From UBA5336 sp964492485 (GTDB lineage: Bacteria > Pseudomonadota > Alphaproteobacteria > Caulobacterales > Hyphomonadaceae): a stretch of 64,000 nucleotides of DNA. Positions 36,574-45,718 of the stretch are shown in pieces. The DNA lies in contig CAZBKM010000004.1 in assembly GCA_964492485.1 (NCBI GenBank), positions 82,664-146,663 of the forward strand, in the 5' to 3' direction. Every line of letters begins with the position of its first letter. Position 1 is the first letter of the stretch. Under the pieces are notes generated by a model, which saw nothing but the letters and a program-made list of their open reading frames with translations, had not been told where the DNA came from and ran no database searches. The translations under genes were made by a program, and so were the position numbers.

Positions 36574-37536
36574 TCAGACCCGGGCCGGCGCGGTGCGGAG
36601 CATGTCGTCAAAATAGGCGATGGTGCGTGTCAGCCCCTCGCGCAGAGCCACCGTCGGAGCCCAGCCAAGAACGTCGTGGGCCTTCGTGATGTCGGGGCGT
36701 CGCTGGCGCGGATCGTCGGCGGGGAGCGGCTTGTGCACCAGCTCCGATGCGGAACCTGTCAGATCGATGATGGTCTCGGCCAGTTCGCGGATGGTGAACT
36801 CGCCGGGGTTGCCGAGATTGATCGGCCCCGTCACGTCGCCCGGCGTCGACATCAGGGCGATGAGGCCTTCGACCAGGTCGTCCACATAGCAGAAGCTGCG
36901 TGTCTGCTGGCCGTCGCCGTAGAGCGTGATCGGTTCACCCCGCAGCGCCTGGACGATGAAGTTCGACACCACGCGCCCGTCATTTGGGTGCATCCGTGGG
37001 CCGTAGGTGTTGAAGATGCGCGCCACCTTGATGGCGACGCCGTGCTGGCGATGGTAGTCGAAACACAGGGTTTCCGCGCAGCGCTTGCCCTCGTCATAAC
37101 AGGCGCGTGGTCCCAGCGGGTTGACGTTGCCCCAATAGGATTCCGGCTGCGGATGGACTTCCGGATCGCCGTAGACCTCGCTGGTTGACGCCTGCAGGAT
37201 CCTCGCCTTGGTCCGCTTGGCAAGGCCGAGCATGTTGATGGCCCCATGGACGGACGTCTTGGTCGTCTGGACCGGGTCGAACTGATAGTGCACCGGACTG
37301 GCCGGGCAGGCCATGTTGTAGATCTGGTCCACCTCGACATAGAGCGGCATCGTCACGTCGTGACGCATCAGCTCGAAGCGCGGATTGGGCAGGAGGTGCC
37401 CGACATTGGTGCGGGTGCCAGTGAAGAAGTTGTCGACGCAGAGCACTTCCGCGCCAGCCTCCAGAAGGCGTTCACACAGGAAAGAGCCGATGAAGCCGGC
37501 GCCCCCCGTGACCAGGATCCGTGGTGCGAGATGCAT
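36574..37536 (-). CDS. UDP-glucuronate decarboxylase (UDP-xylose synthase)
   Basis: 320-aa extended SDR that decarboxylates UDP-glucuronate to UDP-xylose. It shows TGGAGFIGSFLCERLL, DNFFTGTRTNVGHLL, ASTSEVYGDP, and the catalytic Tyr147/Lys151 in ACYDEGKRCAE. IFNTYGPRMHPNDGRVVSNF is diagnostic of UXS. Its ATG overlaps the stop of the UDP-glucose dehydrogenase gene (TGATG), so the product of one enzyme is the substrate of the other. Likely feeds surface polysaccharide synthesis. Confidence 0.94.
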   Translation of the reverse strand: MHLAPRILVTGGAGFIGSFLCERLLEAGAEVLCVDNFFTGTRTNVGHLLPNPRFELMRHDVTMPLYVEVDQIYNMACPASPVHYQFDPVQTTKTSVHGAINMLGLAKRTKARILQASTSEVYGDPEVHPQPESYWGNVNPLGPRACYDEGKRCAETLCFDYHRQHGVAIKVARIFNTYGPRMHPNDGRVVSNFIVQALRGEPITLYGDGQQTRSFCYVDDLVEGLIALMSTPGDVTGPINLGNPGEFTIRELAETIIDLTGSASELVHKPLPADDPRQRRPDITKAHDVLGWAPTVALREGLTRTIAYFDDMLRTAPARV

Positions 37537-38855
37537 CAGGTTTCAGCCTCCGGTGGGCGACCGATTGAGGTGTAGTCGAAGCCCCGCTTCGCCATATCCT
37601 TCGGGTCGTAGATGTTGCGCAGGTCGACGACCACGCGGCCCCGCATGGTCTCGTGAATCCGCTTCATGTCGAGCGCGCGGAACTGGTGCCACTCGGTTAT
37701 GATGACGAGGGCATCCGCTCCCTCGAGCGCGTCCCAGGGTGTGTCGCAATAGGTCAGGTCAGGCATCAGCCTGCGCGCCTCGCCCATCGCTTCGGGGTCA
37801 TAGGCCTTCACGGTCGCACCACGGGACTGCAGGGCTGGCAGGATGTCCAGCGACGGCGCCTCGCGCATGTCGTCCGTGTTCGGCTTGAAGGCGAGGCCCA
37901 GGGCGGCGATCGTCTTGCCCTCAAGCTGGCCGTCGAGCGCGTCGATGACCTTGTCGGCCATGGCGCGCTTGCGGCGATCATTCACCTCGATGACCGTATC
38001 GACAATGCGGACGGGACTGCCGGCCTCGTGTGCCGTGCGGGTGAGCGCGAGCGTGTCCTTGGGGAAGCAGGAGCCCCCATAACCGGGTCCGGCGTGCAGG
38101 AATTTCGATCCGATCCGCCCGTCAAGGCCGATCCCGCGCGAGACCTCCTGCACGTTTGCGCCGACGCGCTCGCACAGATCGGCAATTTCGTTGATGAAGG
38201 TGATCTTGACGGCGAGGAAGGCGTTGGCGGCGTACTTGATGAGCTCCGACGTCCGCCGCGCGGTGAAGAGGATCGGGGTCTCATTCAGGAACAGCGGCCG
38301 GTAGAGTTCCCGCATCACCTCCCGCGCCCGTTCGTCGTCGGTGCCGACGACGACACGGTCGGGGATCATGAAATCCTTGATGGCGGCACCCTCGCGCAGG
38401 AACTCCGGATTGGAGACGACCGCGAAATCGGCATCCGGGCGCACGCGGCGCACGATCGCCTCGACCTCGTCGCCCGTGCCGACAGGCACCGTTGATTTCG
38501 TGACGATCACGGTGAAACCGTCGATCAGCCCACCCACCTCCTCGGCCGCAGCGTAGACATAGGAGAGATCCGCATGTCCGTCGCCACGCCGCGACGGGGT
38601 GCCGACCGCGATGAACACGGCGTCGGCTTCCGTGATCGCCGCCGCGGCTTGCGTGGTGAAGAAGAGCCGTTCTTCCTTGACGTTCTTGGCCACGAGATCG
38701 TCCAGGCCCGGCTCGAAGATCGGAATCTCGCCCCGGTTCAGGCGATCGATCTTCTCGGCGTCCTTGTCGACACATGTCACCACATGGCCGAAATCAGCAA
38801 AGCAGGCGCCGGAAACCAGACCCACATAACCTGTTCCAATGACCGCAACGCGCAT
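37536..38855 (-). CDS. UDP-glucose 6-dehydrogenase
   Basis: 439-aa enzyme oxidising UDP-glucose to UDP-glucuronate with two NAD. It has the N-terminal GTGYVGLVSGACFA, TKSTVPVGTGDE, NPEFLREGAAI and catalytic Cys263 in GYGGSCFPKDTLAL. The C-terminal UDP-binding domain is present (LGLAFKPNTDDMREAPS). First gene of the UGD-UXS pair. Homologues are named ugd, tuaD or rkpK, and I give no symbol because the product polymer is unknown. Confidence 0.95.
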   Translation of the reverse strand: MRVAVIGTGYVGLVSGACFADFGHVVTCVDKDAEKIDRLNRGEIPIFEPGLDDLVAKNVKEERLFFTTQAAAAITEADAVFIAVGTPSRRGDGHADLSYVYAAAEEVGGLIDGFTVIVTKSTVPVGTGDEVEAIVRRVRPDADFAVVSNPEFLREGAAIKDFMIPDRVVVGTDDERAREVMRELYRPLFLNETPILFTARRTSELIKYAANAFLAVKITFINEIADLCERVGANVQEVSRGIGLDGRIGSKFLHAGPGYGGSCFPKDTLALTRTAHEAGSPVRIVDTVIEVNDRRKRAMADKVIDALDGQLEGKTIAALGLAFKPNTDDMREAPSLDILPALQSRGATVKAYDPEAMGEARRLMPDLTYCDTPWDALEGADALVIITEWHQFRALDMKRIHETMRGRVVVDLRNIYDPKDMAKRGFDYTSIGRPPEAET

Positions 38856-39129
38856 CCCGATAACTCCCTGTTGCGGCCTCCGCCGCCGGTACGACTGGGC
38901 GACGGTTGGGACGCCCCGGAGGAAAGGTCAAGTCCGCTGGACTGCGCCCTGCAATGCAAGCACGGGGCCAAGTATGCGGGGCTGAAGAAGCACCACCGCA
39001 AAAAGATGACTGAATATTTATAGTTGAAACCCTACCCAATTCTAAGTCAGCCGTGTCGGCGGATCGATCCGTCGACGGGGAGGCTTGCCGAATGCGCCTC
39101 CGCCAATCTGAAAGACTGGAGAGTGGACT
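38856..39129. promoter_or_regulatory. Divergent intergenic region, UDP-glucose dehydrogenase / outer-membrane protein
   Basis: A 274-bp gap that should hold promoters for both genes. The middle (about 39000-39045) is A/T-richer than its surroundings. GGAGAG lies just before the outer-membrane protein ATG. No small gene or clear operator is seen. Confidence 0.4.
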
Positions 39130-39912
39130 ATGAAATCGTGGAAGCTTCTCGCCGCACTCGGCGCGTTCACAGGCATGTCCGGCATTGCCCAGGCCCAGGA
39201 ATGGTATGCCGGGGGCTCGGTCGGCTATGTGCAGCAGAACGACAGCGAAAACTCCGGCAGCACCGGAGCCTTCACGACCGGCAACGGCGCGCCGGCGGTA
39301 CCCTTCGGCACCGCGATCGCCGAGGGTACGTCCTATGGCTGGACCACGGAGTTCAGCGAGGGCTATGAACTCGCCGGCGAGTTCGGCGCGCGCTATGGCA
39401 ACGGCCTGCGGTCGGGCATTGAGCTCGTCTACAACCAGTCGGACGTCGATACGCACCAGGGGGTCACGCTCGGCGGAGATCCGATCGGCACGGTGGACGC
39501 CGCCGTGCTCACGGGGTCCGAGACGCAGCTTGGCGCAACGGTCGCCGACGTGGTCGCCGAGGGTCGCGGCGAGCTGTCGAACACCGGTCTGTTCGCGAAC
39601 GTCTATTACGACTTCAATCGCGCCGGAAACGTCCAGCCCTATGTCGGCGGCGGCATCGGCTACATGTGGAGCGATGTCCAGTACGAACCCTCCGGCGTGG
39701 GCATCATCGACGACACCGAGTCCGGTTTCGCCTACCAGCTCAAGGCCGGCGGCACGCTGCGCGTGACCGATGCCTGGGAGGTCTATGGCGAGTATGCCTA
39801 TCGCGCCAGCGAGGATGTCGAGCTCGACAACCAGCTCTTCCCGGGGTCTCTGGAGGTGGAGAACGAGCAGAACGTCTTCAGTATCGGAGCGCGCTACCGG
39901 TTCGGTGCCTGA
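39130..39912 (+). CDS. Outer-membrane beta-barrel protein
   Basis: 260-aa exported protein. A Sec signal peptide (KSWKLLAALGAFTGMSGIAQA, cleavage after AQA at about residue 22) is followed by alternating strands rich in Gly and Tyr (EWYAGGSVGYVQ, YELAGEFGARYGNGLRSGIELVY, FANVYYDF). The C terminus is FSIGARYRFGA. The pattern fits the OmpA-like or opacity-type eight-stranded barrel. The lack of a terminal Phe is unusual but seen in this group. The specific role is unknown. A strong terminator follows. Confidence 0.87.
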   Translation: MKSWKLLAALGAFTGMSGIAQAQEWYAGGSVGYVQQNDSENSGSTGAFTTGNGAPAVPFGTAIAEGTSYGWTTEFSEGYELAGEFGARYGNGLRSGIELVYNQSDVDTHQGVTLGGDPIGTVDAAVLTGSETQLGATVADVVAEGRGELSNTGLFANVYYDFNRAGNVQPYVGGGIGYMWSDVQYEPSGVGIIDDTESGFAYQLKAGGTLRVTDAWEVYGEYAYRASEDVELDNQLFPGSLEVENEQNVFSIGARYRFGA

Positions 39913-39984
39913 GCGGCACGGTCCGGACTGGCGAGACCCATTCCGGCAAGACCGCAAAGGGTCTCGCCCGTTCAGGGCGGAACG

Positions 39985-40017
39985 AAGCCCCTTGCGCGCC
40001 CGCGCGAGGGGCTTTAT
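39985..40017 (+). terminator. Terminator after outer-membrane protein gene
   Basis: A 14-bp stem with one G-T pair (AAGCCCCTTGCGCG at 39985-39998 with CGCGCGAGGGGCTT at 40001-40014) ends in TTTAT. It sits between the barrel gene and tRNA-Ala. Confidence 0.7.
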
Positions 40018-40044
40018 GTCCGCCGAACCTGTCGCCACCGGCAT

Positions 40045-40120
<76 letters not shown>

Positions 40121-40151
40121 TTTCACGCAGTGGGCATCGCCGGGCGACCTG

Positions 40152-40251
40152 GCACATCCTTACGTCAATCGGGGGCATTGAAGATGCGCTATGTTCTTGT
40201 TTTTGCGCATTTTCTTAACGCGAACCGATGCCCACTTCGCTCGAAGATGCC
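40152..40251. repeat. Dispersed intergenic repeat, copy 3
   Basis: About 100 bp between tRNA-Ala and the amidotransferase 3' end. It has the shared core GATGCGCTATGTTCTTG followed by TTTTTGCGCATTTTC and the second palindrome GCGAACCGATGCCCACTTCGC (40220-40240). Same orientation as copy 4 at 55.8 kb. Confidence 0.8.
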
Positions 40252-40256
40252 ATAGC

Positions 40257-40988
40257 TCACGCTCGGTGGGCCATGGCGTGCTTCAGGAACCCGGCGATCC
40301 AGCCGGCGACCAGATCGGCATCCGCCGGTCCTCCAGACAGAGACCGTTCGGCCTCGGCCACCTGCCGTTCCGTCAGCGGCCGCCCCTGCCGCGCGCGGTA
40401 AAGGGCGCCGGAGAAGGCGTCACTGAACTCGGGATGCCCCTGGAAACTGATCGCCGGCCCCTGGGCGTAGGCCAGCGCGGCATGCGGCGTGAAGCTGGAG
40501 GCGGCGAAGGTGACGGCTCCCGGCGGCGGGACCACGACCTGATCCTGGTGACTGACGTTCAGGCTGAACCGGGCCGGCGGCATCTTCCCCATCCAGGGCT
40601 GCGGGGCGAGGATGTCGTAGACATGCCGGCCAAGCCCCCACCCCTTCGGTGACGCGATGACCTGGCCACCCAGCGCCTGGCCAAGTGCCTGGTGCCCGAA
40701 GCAAATGCCGACCTGGGGCGTCGCTTCGGCCGCCGCCCAGCGGATGAAGTCAAGCAGGGGCGGGATCCAGGGCTCGTCATCATACACCCCTGCGGCCGAG
40801 CCGGTGATGAGCACCGCCTCAAGACCCGCAGGATCAGGCAGGCTCTGCCCCCGGGCGAGCGCCACGATCTCGACCTCCAGTTCCGGCAATTGCGGCCGAA
40901 GGAGCGTTCGGAACATCGCCGGATAGCCTGGCCACGCCGACTGAATTGCCGCAGGCGGCCTGCCCGTCTCGATCACGGTCAGGATCAT
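40257..40988 (-). CDS. Class I glutamine amidotransferase-like protein
   Basis: 243-aa protein of the GATase1 fold, similar to the stand-alone GMP-synthase-like amidotransferases. The nucleophile elbow GICFGHQALG and the His-Glu pair in FQGHPEF complete the triad. No synthase partner is fused. Such proteins may hydrolyse gamma-glutamyl compounds or act on unknown amides. Its ATG overlaps the upstream DUF885 gene's stop by four bases, so the two are probably expressed together. Confidence 0.88.
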   Translation of the reverse strand: MILTVIETGRPPAAIQSAWPGYPAMFRTLLRPQLPELEVEIVALARGQSLPDPAGLEAVLITGSAAGVYDDEPWIPPLLDFIRWAAAEATPQVGICFGHQALGQALGGQVIASPKGWGLGRHVYDILAPQPWMGKMPPARFSLNVSHQDQVVVPPPGAVTFAASSFTPHAALAYAQGPAISFQGHPEFSDAFSGALYRARQGRPLTERQVAEAERSLSGGPADADLVAGWIAGFLKHAMAHRA

Positions 40989-42865
40989 GGGCTCACACCC
41001 GCCTGATCCGGAGCACCGACCGCCTGCACCTGCCCATCGATCCAGCGTTTCATGCGCGGTTCAAGCAGGGACAGCGGCAAGGCGCCGTCGCGCAGCAGAT
41101 GGTCATGAAAGGCCTTGATGTCGAATGCCGGCCCAAGGCGCTCCCGGGCAGCGCGGCGGAGTTCGAGAATCTTGAGCTCCCCGACCTTGTAGGCAGTCGC
41201 CTGGCCGGGCCAGCCGATATAGCGCGTTACCTCCGTCTCGATATTGTGTTCGCTGAGCGCTGTGTTCTCCCGGAAACATCGCGCGGCGCGCTCACGCGAC
41301 CAGCCATACCAGTGCAGGCCCGTATCGGCGACCAGGCGGCAGGCCCGCCACATTTCGAAGGACAGGGCGCCAAACCGCTCATACGGCGTCTGATAGATCC
41401 CGGCCTCCCCTGCCAGACGCTCGGCATACAGCCCCCAGCCTTCGCCGAAGGCCGTGGCATAGTAGCGGCGGCGAAAGTCCGGCACATGGCGAAGTTCCTG
41501 GGCCAGTGCGATCTGGAGATGGTGGCCCGGCACCGCCTCATGGGCTGTCAGGGCGGGAAGTTCGTAAAGCGGGCGCTGGTCCAGCCGATAGGTGTTCACG
41601 AGATAGGTCCCGACCTCTCCGCGCTCGGGGTCGCCCTGGACATAGCGACCGGTAGTATAGCCCGGAGCGATCGACCCCGGTACCGGCGCTACGGCATAGC
41701 TGAGCCTCGGCAGATGGTTGAAATAGCGCGGCAGGATCGCATCCAGCCGGTCGGCAAGCGCATTGGCGGCGGCCATCAGCTCGTCGGGCGTTTCGGCATA
41801 GAAGCGGGGATCGGTGCGAAGGTAGCGGACAAAGGCCTCGAAACCGCCCTGGAATCCCGTCTCGGCAATGATCGCATCCATCTCCGCCCGAATCCGGGCC
41901 ACTTCCGCCAGGCCGAGATCGTGCAGCGTTGCCGGCCCGTAATCGGCTCCGGAGGTATGCTCTTCCAGAAGGGCAACATAGGCGTCCCGGCCGCCCGGCA
42001 GGCTGGCCAGTCCGGGCGATGGCCGCACCGCCTGGGCATAGGCGCCCTCGAGAAAGACCAGAAGCTCGCCATAGGCCGCAATGGCCTCCGCTACAGCCTC
42101 ACGCCCTTCCGCCCTGAGCCGGGCGCGCACATCCAGGGGCAGATTGGCGGGAAGCCGGGTGAAAGGCAGGTAGAGCTCGCTCTCTCGAACCGGGCGTTCG
42201 GCCTGTTCGCGCACCTGCGCGATGGTCGTGGCCAGGGGATCAGCATGCGCGGTCCACCCCGTCTCCATTCCGCGGCGCATGTTTTCCACGTTCTGCGCAA
42301 AGTAGCGGGGCACATCGCGAAGCCGGTCGATCCAGGCCTCCGCCTCGCTCTGGTCGGCCGGAGCAAGACGCAGGGCGGTGAAGACCGGCTCGGCATGGAA
42401 GCCGTAGTCGCCCGTGAAGGGAATCCGGGCAAGATCGTGCTCCGCGGCCCGGATCCGGCCACGCAGAAGTTCTGCCGCAATGGCGGCATCGACCCCGGAC
42501 TTCGGCTCGAGCCGCGCGAGGCGGGTCAGAAGGGCTTCGGCCCGCTCCGCCCGCTCGGACACCGCTTCAAGCGAGACATCGAGCCAGCGCCGCGCGGCCT
42601 CGCCCGATCGACGCGCCGCCTGGCTGGGATCCGCATCGGCCTCGAGGGTTTCGAAGTCCGCAAGGAAGGCGTCGAACCCGTCGGGCGCGCCCTCAACCAT
42701 CGACCCGGCGTCCGCCTGCGATCCGGCGCCCGCTCCCGTCTCCGGCGCGGCGTCCGCCAAGGGGGCGGCGAGGACAAGTGCAGCCAGAAACAGCGCCGCC
42801 AGGCGCGGCCAGGCGCGCGGCGAATTCTCGACCAAAGTCGCATGCGGTGCGGTGTAAACAGCCAT
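40985..42865 (-). CDS. Exported DUF885 family protein (putative metallopeptidase)
   Basis: 626-aa protein with an N-terminal signal-like segment (RLAALFLAALVLAAPLADA, about 21-39) and a long DUF885 domain. HEAVPGHHLQIALAQE resembles a zinc-binding HExxxGHH site, and GEGWGLYAERLAGEAG supplies another acidic/His-neighbouring element. FRENTALSEHNIETEVTRYIGWPGQATAYKVG is characteristic of the family. Members are treated as putative peptidases, but the substrate is unproven. It precedes and overlaps the amidotransferase gene. Confidence 0.87.
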   Translation of the reverse strand: MAVYTAPHATLVENSPRAWPRLAALFLAALVLAAPLADAAPETGAGAGSQADAGSMVEGAPDGFDAFLADFETLEADADPSQAARRSGEAARRWLDVSLEAVSERAERAEALLTRLARLEPKSGVDAAIAAELLRGRIRAAEHDLARIPFTGDYGFHAEPVFTALRLAPADQSEAEAWIDRLRDVPRYFAQNVENMRRGMETGWTAHADPLATTIAQVREQAERPVRESELYLPFTRLPANLPLDVRARLRAEGREAVAEAIAAYGELLVFLEGAYAQAVRPSPGLASLPGGRDAYVALLEEHTSGADYGPATLHDLGLAEVARIRAEMDAIIAETGFQGGFEAFVRYLRTDPRFYAETPDELMAAANALADRLDAILPRYFNHLPRLSYAVAPVPGSIAPGYTTGRYVQGDPERGEVGTYLVNTYRLDQRPLYELPALTAHEAVPGHHLQIALAQELRHVPDFRRRYYATAFGEGWGLYAERLAGEAGIYQTPYERFGALSFEMWRACRLVADTGLHWYGWSRERAARCFRENTALSEHNIETEVTRYIGWPGQATAYKVGELKILELRRAARERLGPAFDIKAFHDHLLRDGALPLSLLEPRMKRWIDGQVQAVGAPDQAGVSP

Positions 42866-42959
42866 GGCCCGGGTCCCCGTGGGCTCGACGCCTCGTTGAC
42901 AGTGGGCGCCGCCTCTCTAGAACCCCACCTAACACACCGGAAAGCAATGAGGGCAATCC

Positions 42960-43379
42960 ATGGCAGGCGCAGACTGGAACGATCCGCGGCCGATGTCCCC
43001 ACACATCCAGGTCTGGAAATGGCACGCCACCATGGCGGCGTCCATTTTCCACCGGGTCACGGGCGTCGCGTTGTATTTCGGCAGCGTCCTGATCGCGGCC
43101 TGGATCGTCGCCCTGGGTCTCGACCCAGCGGCCGACGGGACCGCACCCGTACTGTTCCAGTGGATCGACCTGGCCGTCTCCTCGATTCCGGGCCAGGTGG
43201 TGCTCGTTCTATGGGCGGCCGCAGTCCTCTATCACTTCGCAAACGGAATCCGGCACCTGCTCTGGGACGGGCCGGGCATCGGCTTCAGCCCCCGAATTGC
43301 CAGCGCCGTGTCCGTCTTCAACTTCGCTTTCGCCATTCTCGGGGCCGCCGCCATCTGGGCCGGCGTTGCCCTGACCTAG
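42960..43379 (+). CDS. sdhC: Succinate dehydrogenase cytochrome b556 subunit
   Basis: 139-aa membrane anchor of complex II with three helices. SIFHRVTGVALYFGS contains the quinone-site Ser and Arg. The heme-ligand His lies in YHFANGIRHLLWD. It starts the sdhCDAB operon in the usual alphaproteobacterial order. A second in-frame ATG 11 codons later (MSPHIQVWKWH) is a possible alternative start. Confidence 0.95.
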   Translation: MAGADWNDPRPMSPHIQVWKWHATMAASIFHRVTGVALYFGSVLIAAWIVALGLDPAADGTAPVLFQWIDLAVSSIPGQVVLVLWAAAVLYHFANGIRHLLWDGPGIGFSPRIASAVSVFNFAFAILGAAAIWAGVALT

Positions 43380-43395
43380 CGCCCCGGAGATCGCC

Positions 43396-43794
43396 ATGTC
43401 GGCCCATCAAGACTTCCAGACCCCCACTGCCCGTGCCCGCGGTCTCGGCTCGGCCAAGGAAGGGGTCAGTCACTATGTCCGCCAGCGGGTCTCCGCCCTG
43501 GCTTTGATCGTGCTCGTGCCGTGGTTCCTGTTCTCGGTCATCGGCGCCATGGATGCAGGTTATGCGGGTGCGCGCGACTGGGCGGCGCAACCCTGGAACG
43601 CCATCCTGTTGATTCTCACCTTCGGCGCGGCATTCTTTCACATGCGTCTTGGTATGCAGACGGTCATCGAAGACTACATCGCAAAGACAGGTACGCGGCA
43701 GGCGCTTCTGGTGCTGAACACGTTCGCGGCCGTCGGTCTGTTTGCGGTCACCGCGCTGACCGTGCTGAAGATCTGGGTTTCCGCGGGCGCCTAG
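43396..43794 (+). CDS. sdhD: Succinate dehydrogenase membrane anchor subunit
   Basis: 132-aa second membrane anchor of complex II with three helices. GSAKEGVSHYVRQRVSALALIVLVPWF is the conserved N-terminal stretch. The second heme-ligand His is in AAFFHMRLGMQTVIEDY. It is 16 bases after sdhC and 26 before sdhA. Confidence 0.94.
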   Translation: MSAHQDFQTPTARARGLGSAKEGVSHYVRQRVSALALIVLVPWFLFSVIGAMDAGYAGARDWAAQPWNAILLILTFGAAFFHMRLGMQTVIEDYIAKTGTRQALLVLNTFAAVGLFAVTALTVLKIWVSAGA

Positions 43795-43820
43795 CGCTGC
43801 GCACTCGTGAGGGTCATGGG

Positions 43821-45608
43821 ATGAGCGACTATACTTGGAACGATCACAGCTATGACGTGGTTGTCGTCGGCGCAGGCGGGTCAGGCCTGCGTGCGGCACT
43901 TGGCGCGGCTCAGGCGGGCCTGCGCACGGCCTGTATCACCAAGGTGTTTCCGACCCGGTCCCATACGGTTGCGGCGCAGGGCGGCATTGCCGCGTCGCTC
44001 GGCAACATGAGTTCGGACGACTGGCGCTGGCATATGTACGACACCGTCAAGGGGTCGGACTGGCTCGGCGACCAGGACGCGATCGAATATCTCTGCAAGC
44101 ACGCGCCGGACGCGGTCTACGAGCTCGAACACTGGGGGATGCCCTTCTCGCGAACCGAGGAAGGCAAGATCTACCAGCGGGCCTTTGGGGGCATGACCAA
44201 GAATTTCGGCGAAGGGCCCGTCCAGCGCACCTGCGCGGCCGCCGACCGCACCGGCCACGCCATGCTGCACACGCTTTACGGTCAGGCCTTGAAGAACCAG
44301 ACCGAGTTCTTCATCGAGTATTTCGCGCTCGACCTGATCATGGACGAGGAGGGGGTCTGCCGGGGCGTCACCGCCTGGAAGCTCGACGATGGTACGCTTC
44401 ACCGCTTCACGGCGCAGAAGACCATCCTGGCGACGGGCGGGTACGGGCGCGCCTATTTCTCCTGCACCTCGGCACACACCTGCACCGGTGATGGCAATGC
44501 CATGGTGCTGCGCGCCGGCCTGCCGCTTCAGGACATGGAGTTCGTCCAGTTCCACCCGACGGGAATCTACGGGGCTGGGTGTCTGATCACGGAAGGCGCG
44601 CGCGGCGAGGGCGGCTACCTCACCAATGCCGAGGGAGAGCGCTTCATGGAGCGCTATGCGCCCAGCGCGAAGGACCTGGCATCGCGTGACGTCGTGTCGC
44701 GCGCCATGACCATGGAGATCCGCGAGGGCCGCGGCGTCGGCGCCGAAGGCGACCATATCCATCTGAACCTCAATCACCTGCCCCCGGAAACCCTTGCCGA
44801 GCGCCTGCCGGGGATCTCGGAGAGCGCGCGCGTCTTTGCAGGGGTCGACGTGACCAAGGAGCCGATTCCCGTCCTGCCAACCGTCCACTATAATATGGGC
44901 GGCATCCCGACGAACTATCACGGCGAGGTCCTGACGAAGGCAAATGGCGACCCGGACAAGGTGGTCCCGGGCCTGATGGCCGTGGGCGAGGCGGCCTGCG
45001 TGTCCGTCCACGGCGCGAACCGACTCGGCTCCAACTCGCTGATCGATCTGGTGGTGTTCGGCCGGGCAGCCGGACTGCACTGCGGCAAGACCGTCGAACC
45101 CGGCGCCCGCCAGCCAGAGGTGAGTGATACCTGGACCGATCGCCACATCGCGCGCCTCGACAAGATGCGCAACGCTTCGGGTGACCAGCCGGTCGCGAAG
45201 CTCCGCCTGGAAATGCAAAAGGCCATGCAGTCCAACTGCGCGGTGTTCCGCACCGGCGACATCCTGCGCGAGGGAGTCGAAAAGATCGACGACCTGTTCA
45301 AGAAGCTGCCAGGCATTGATGTGAAGGATCGTGGCATGGTCTGGAACACGGACCTGGTGGAGGCGCTTGAGTTCGACAATCTGATCGCACAGGCTGCGGT
45401 GACCGTGAATTCGGCTGCCAACCGGACCGAGAGCCGGGGCGCCCATGCCCGCGAGGACTTCACCGAGCGCGACGACGCGAACTGGATGAAGCACACGCTG
45501 GCCTGGGTCGACGATGGCGGTCAGGTCACGATCGACTATCGTGGCGTGCATGATTACACGCTGTCCAACGAGATCAGCTATATCGAGCCCAAGGCGCGCG
45601 TGTATTAG
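43821..45608 (+). CDS. sdhA: Succinate dehydrogenase flavoprotein subunit
   Basis: 595-aa FAD subunit of complex II that oxidises succinate to fumarate. It shows VVVGAGGSGLRAALGAAQAG, RSHTVAAQGGIAASLGN with the covalent-flavin His, catalytic-site stretches (QFHPTGIYGAG, NMGGIPTN) and the C-terminal ENRTESRGAHAREDF-like NRTESRGAHAREDF. The ATG at 43821 is chosen because it starts directly before the Rossmann strand. The longer frame reads back into sdhD. A hairpin lies between its stop and sdhB. Confidence 0.97.
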   Translation: MSDYTWNDHSYDVVVVGAGGSGLRAALGAAQAGLRTACITKVFPTRSHTVAAQGGIAASLGNMSSDDWRWHMYDTVKGSDWLGDQDAIEYLCKHAPDAVYELEHWGMPFSRTEEGKIYQRAFGGMTKNFGEGPVQRTCAAADRTGHAMLHTLYGQALKNQTEFFIEYFALDLIMDEEGVCRGVTAWKLDDGTLHRFTAQKTILATGGYGRAYFSCTSAHTCTGDGNAMVLRAGLPLQDMEFVQFHPTGIYGAGCLITEGARGEGGYLTNAEGERFMERYAPSAKDLASRDVVSRAMTMEIREGRGVGAEGDHIHLNLNHLPPETLAERLPGISESARVFAGVDVTKEPIPVLPTVHYNMGGIPTNYHGEVLTKANGDPDKVVPGLMAVGEAACVSVHGANRLGSNSLIDLVVFGRAAGLHCGKTVEPGARQPEVSDTWTDRHIARLDKMRNASGDQPVAKLRLEMQKAMQSNCAVFRTGDILREGVEKIDDLFKKLPGIDVKDRGMVWNTDLVEALEFDNLIAQAAVTVNSAANRTESRGAHAREDFTERDDANWMKHTLAWVDDGGQVTIDYRGVHDYTLSNEISYIEPKARVY

Positions 45609-45609
45609 G

Positions 45610-45632
45610 GCATCTTCCTGGCACGAAGATGC
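45610..45632. repeat. Hairpin between sdhA and sdhB, half copy of the dispersed repeat
   Basis: A perfect 8-bp stem (GCATCTTC at 45610-45617 with GAAGATGC at 45625-45632) with a 7-nt loop lies right after the sdhA stop, in the 110-bp gap before sdhB. The stem sequence matches the first palindrome of the roughly 100-bp repeat family. No T-tract follows, so it may act as an mRNA-processing or stability element rather than a terminator. Confidence 0.65.
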
Positions 45633-45718
45633 GCCGGAGTGATGGACGCGAGCCCGGCCTGAGCGCCGGTCCCGCGAGTGGGTCAGCCCGATGGCCCGGA
45701 GAGGTGAGTTAGAAGCAG

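Noticed and set aside
40946..43507. An 850-codon open frame on the + strand over the DUF885 gene and sdhC
   Set aside because: Antisense or out-of-frame shadow of well-supported genes, with an Arg/Gly/Pro-rich composition and no recognisable domain.
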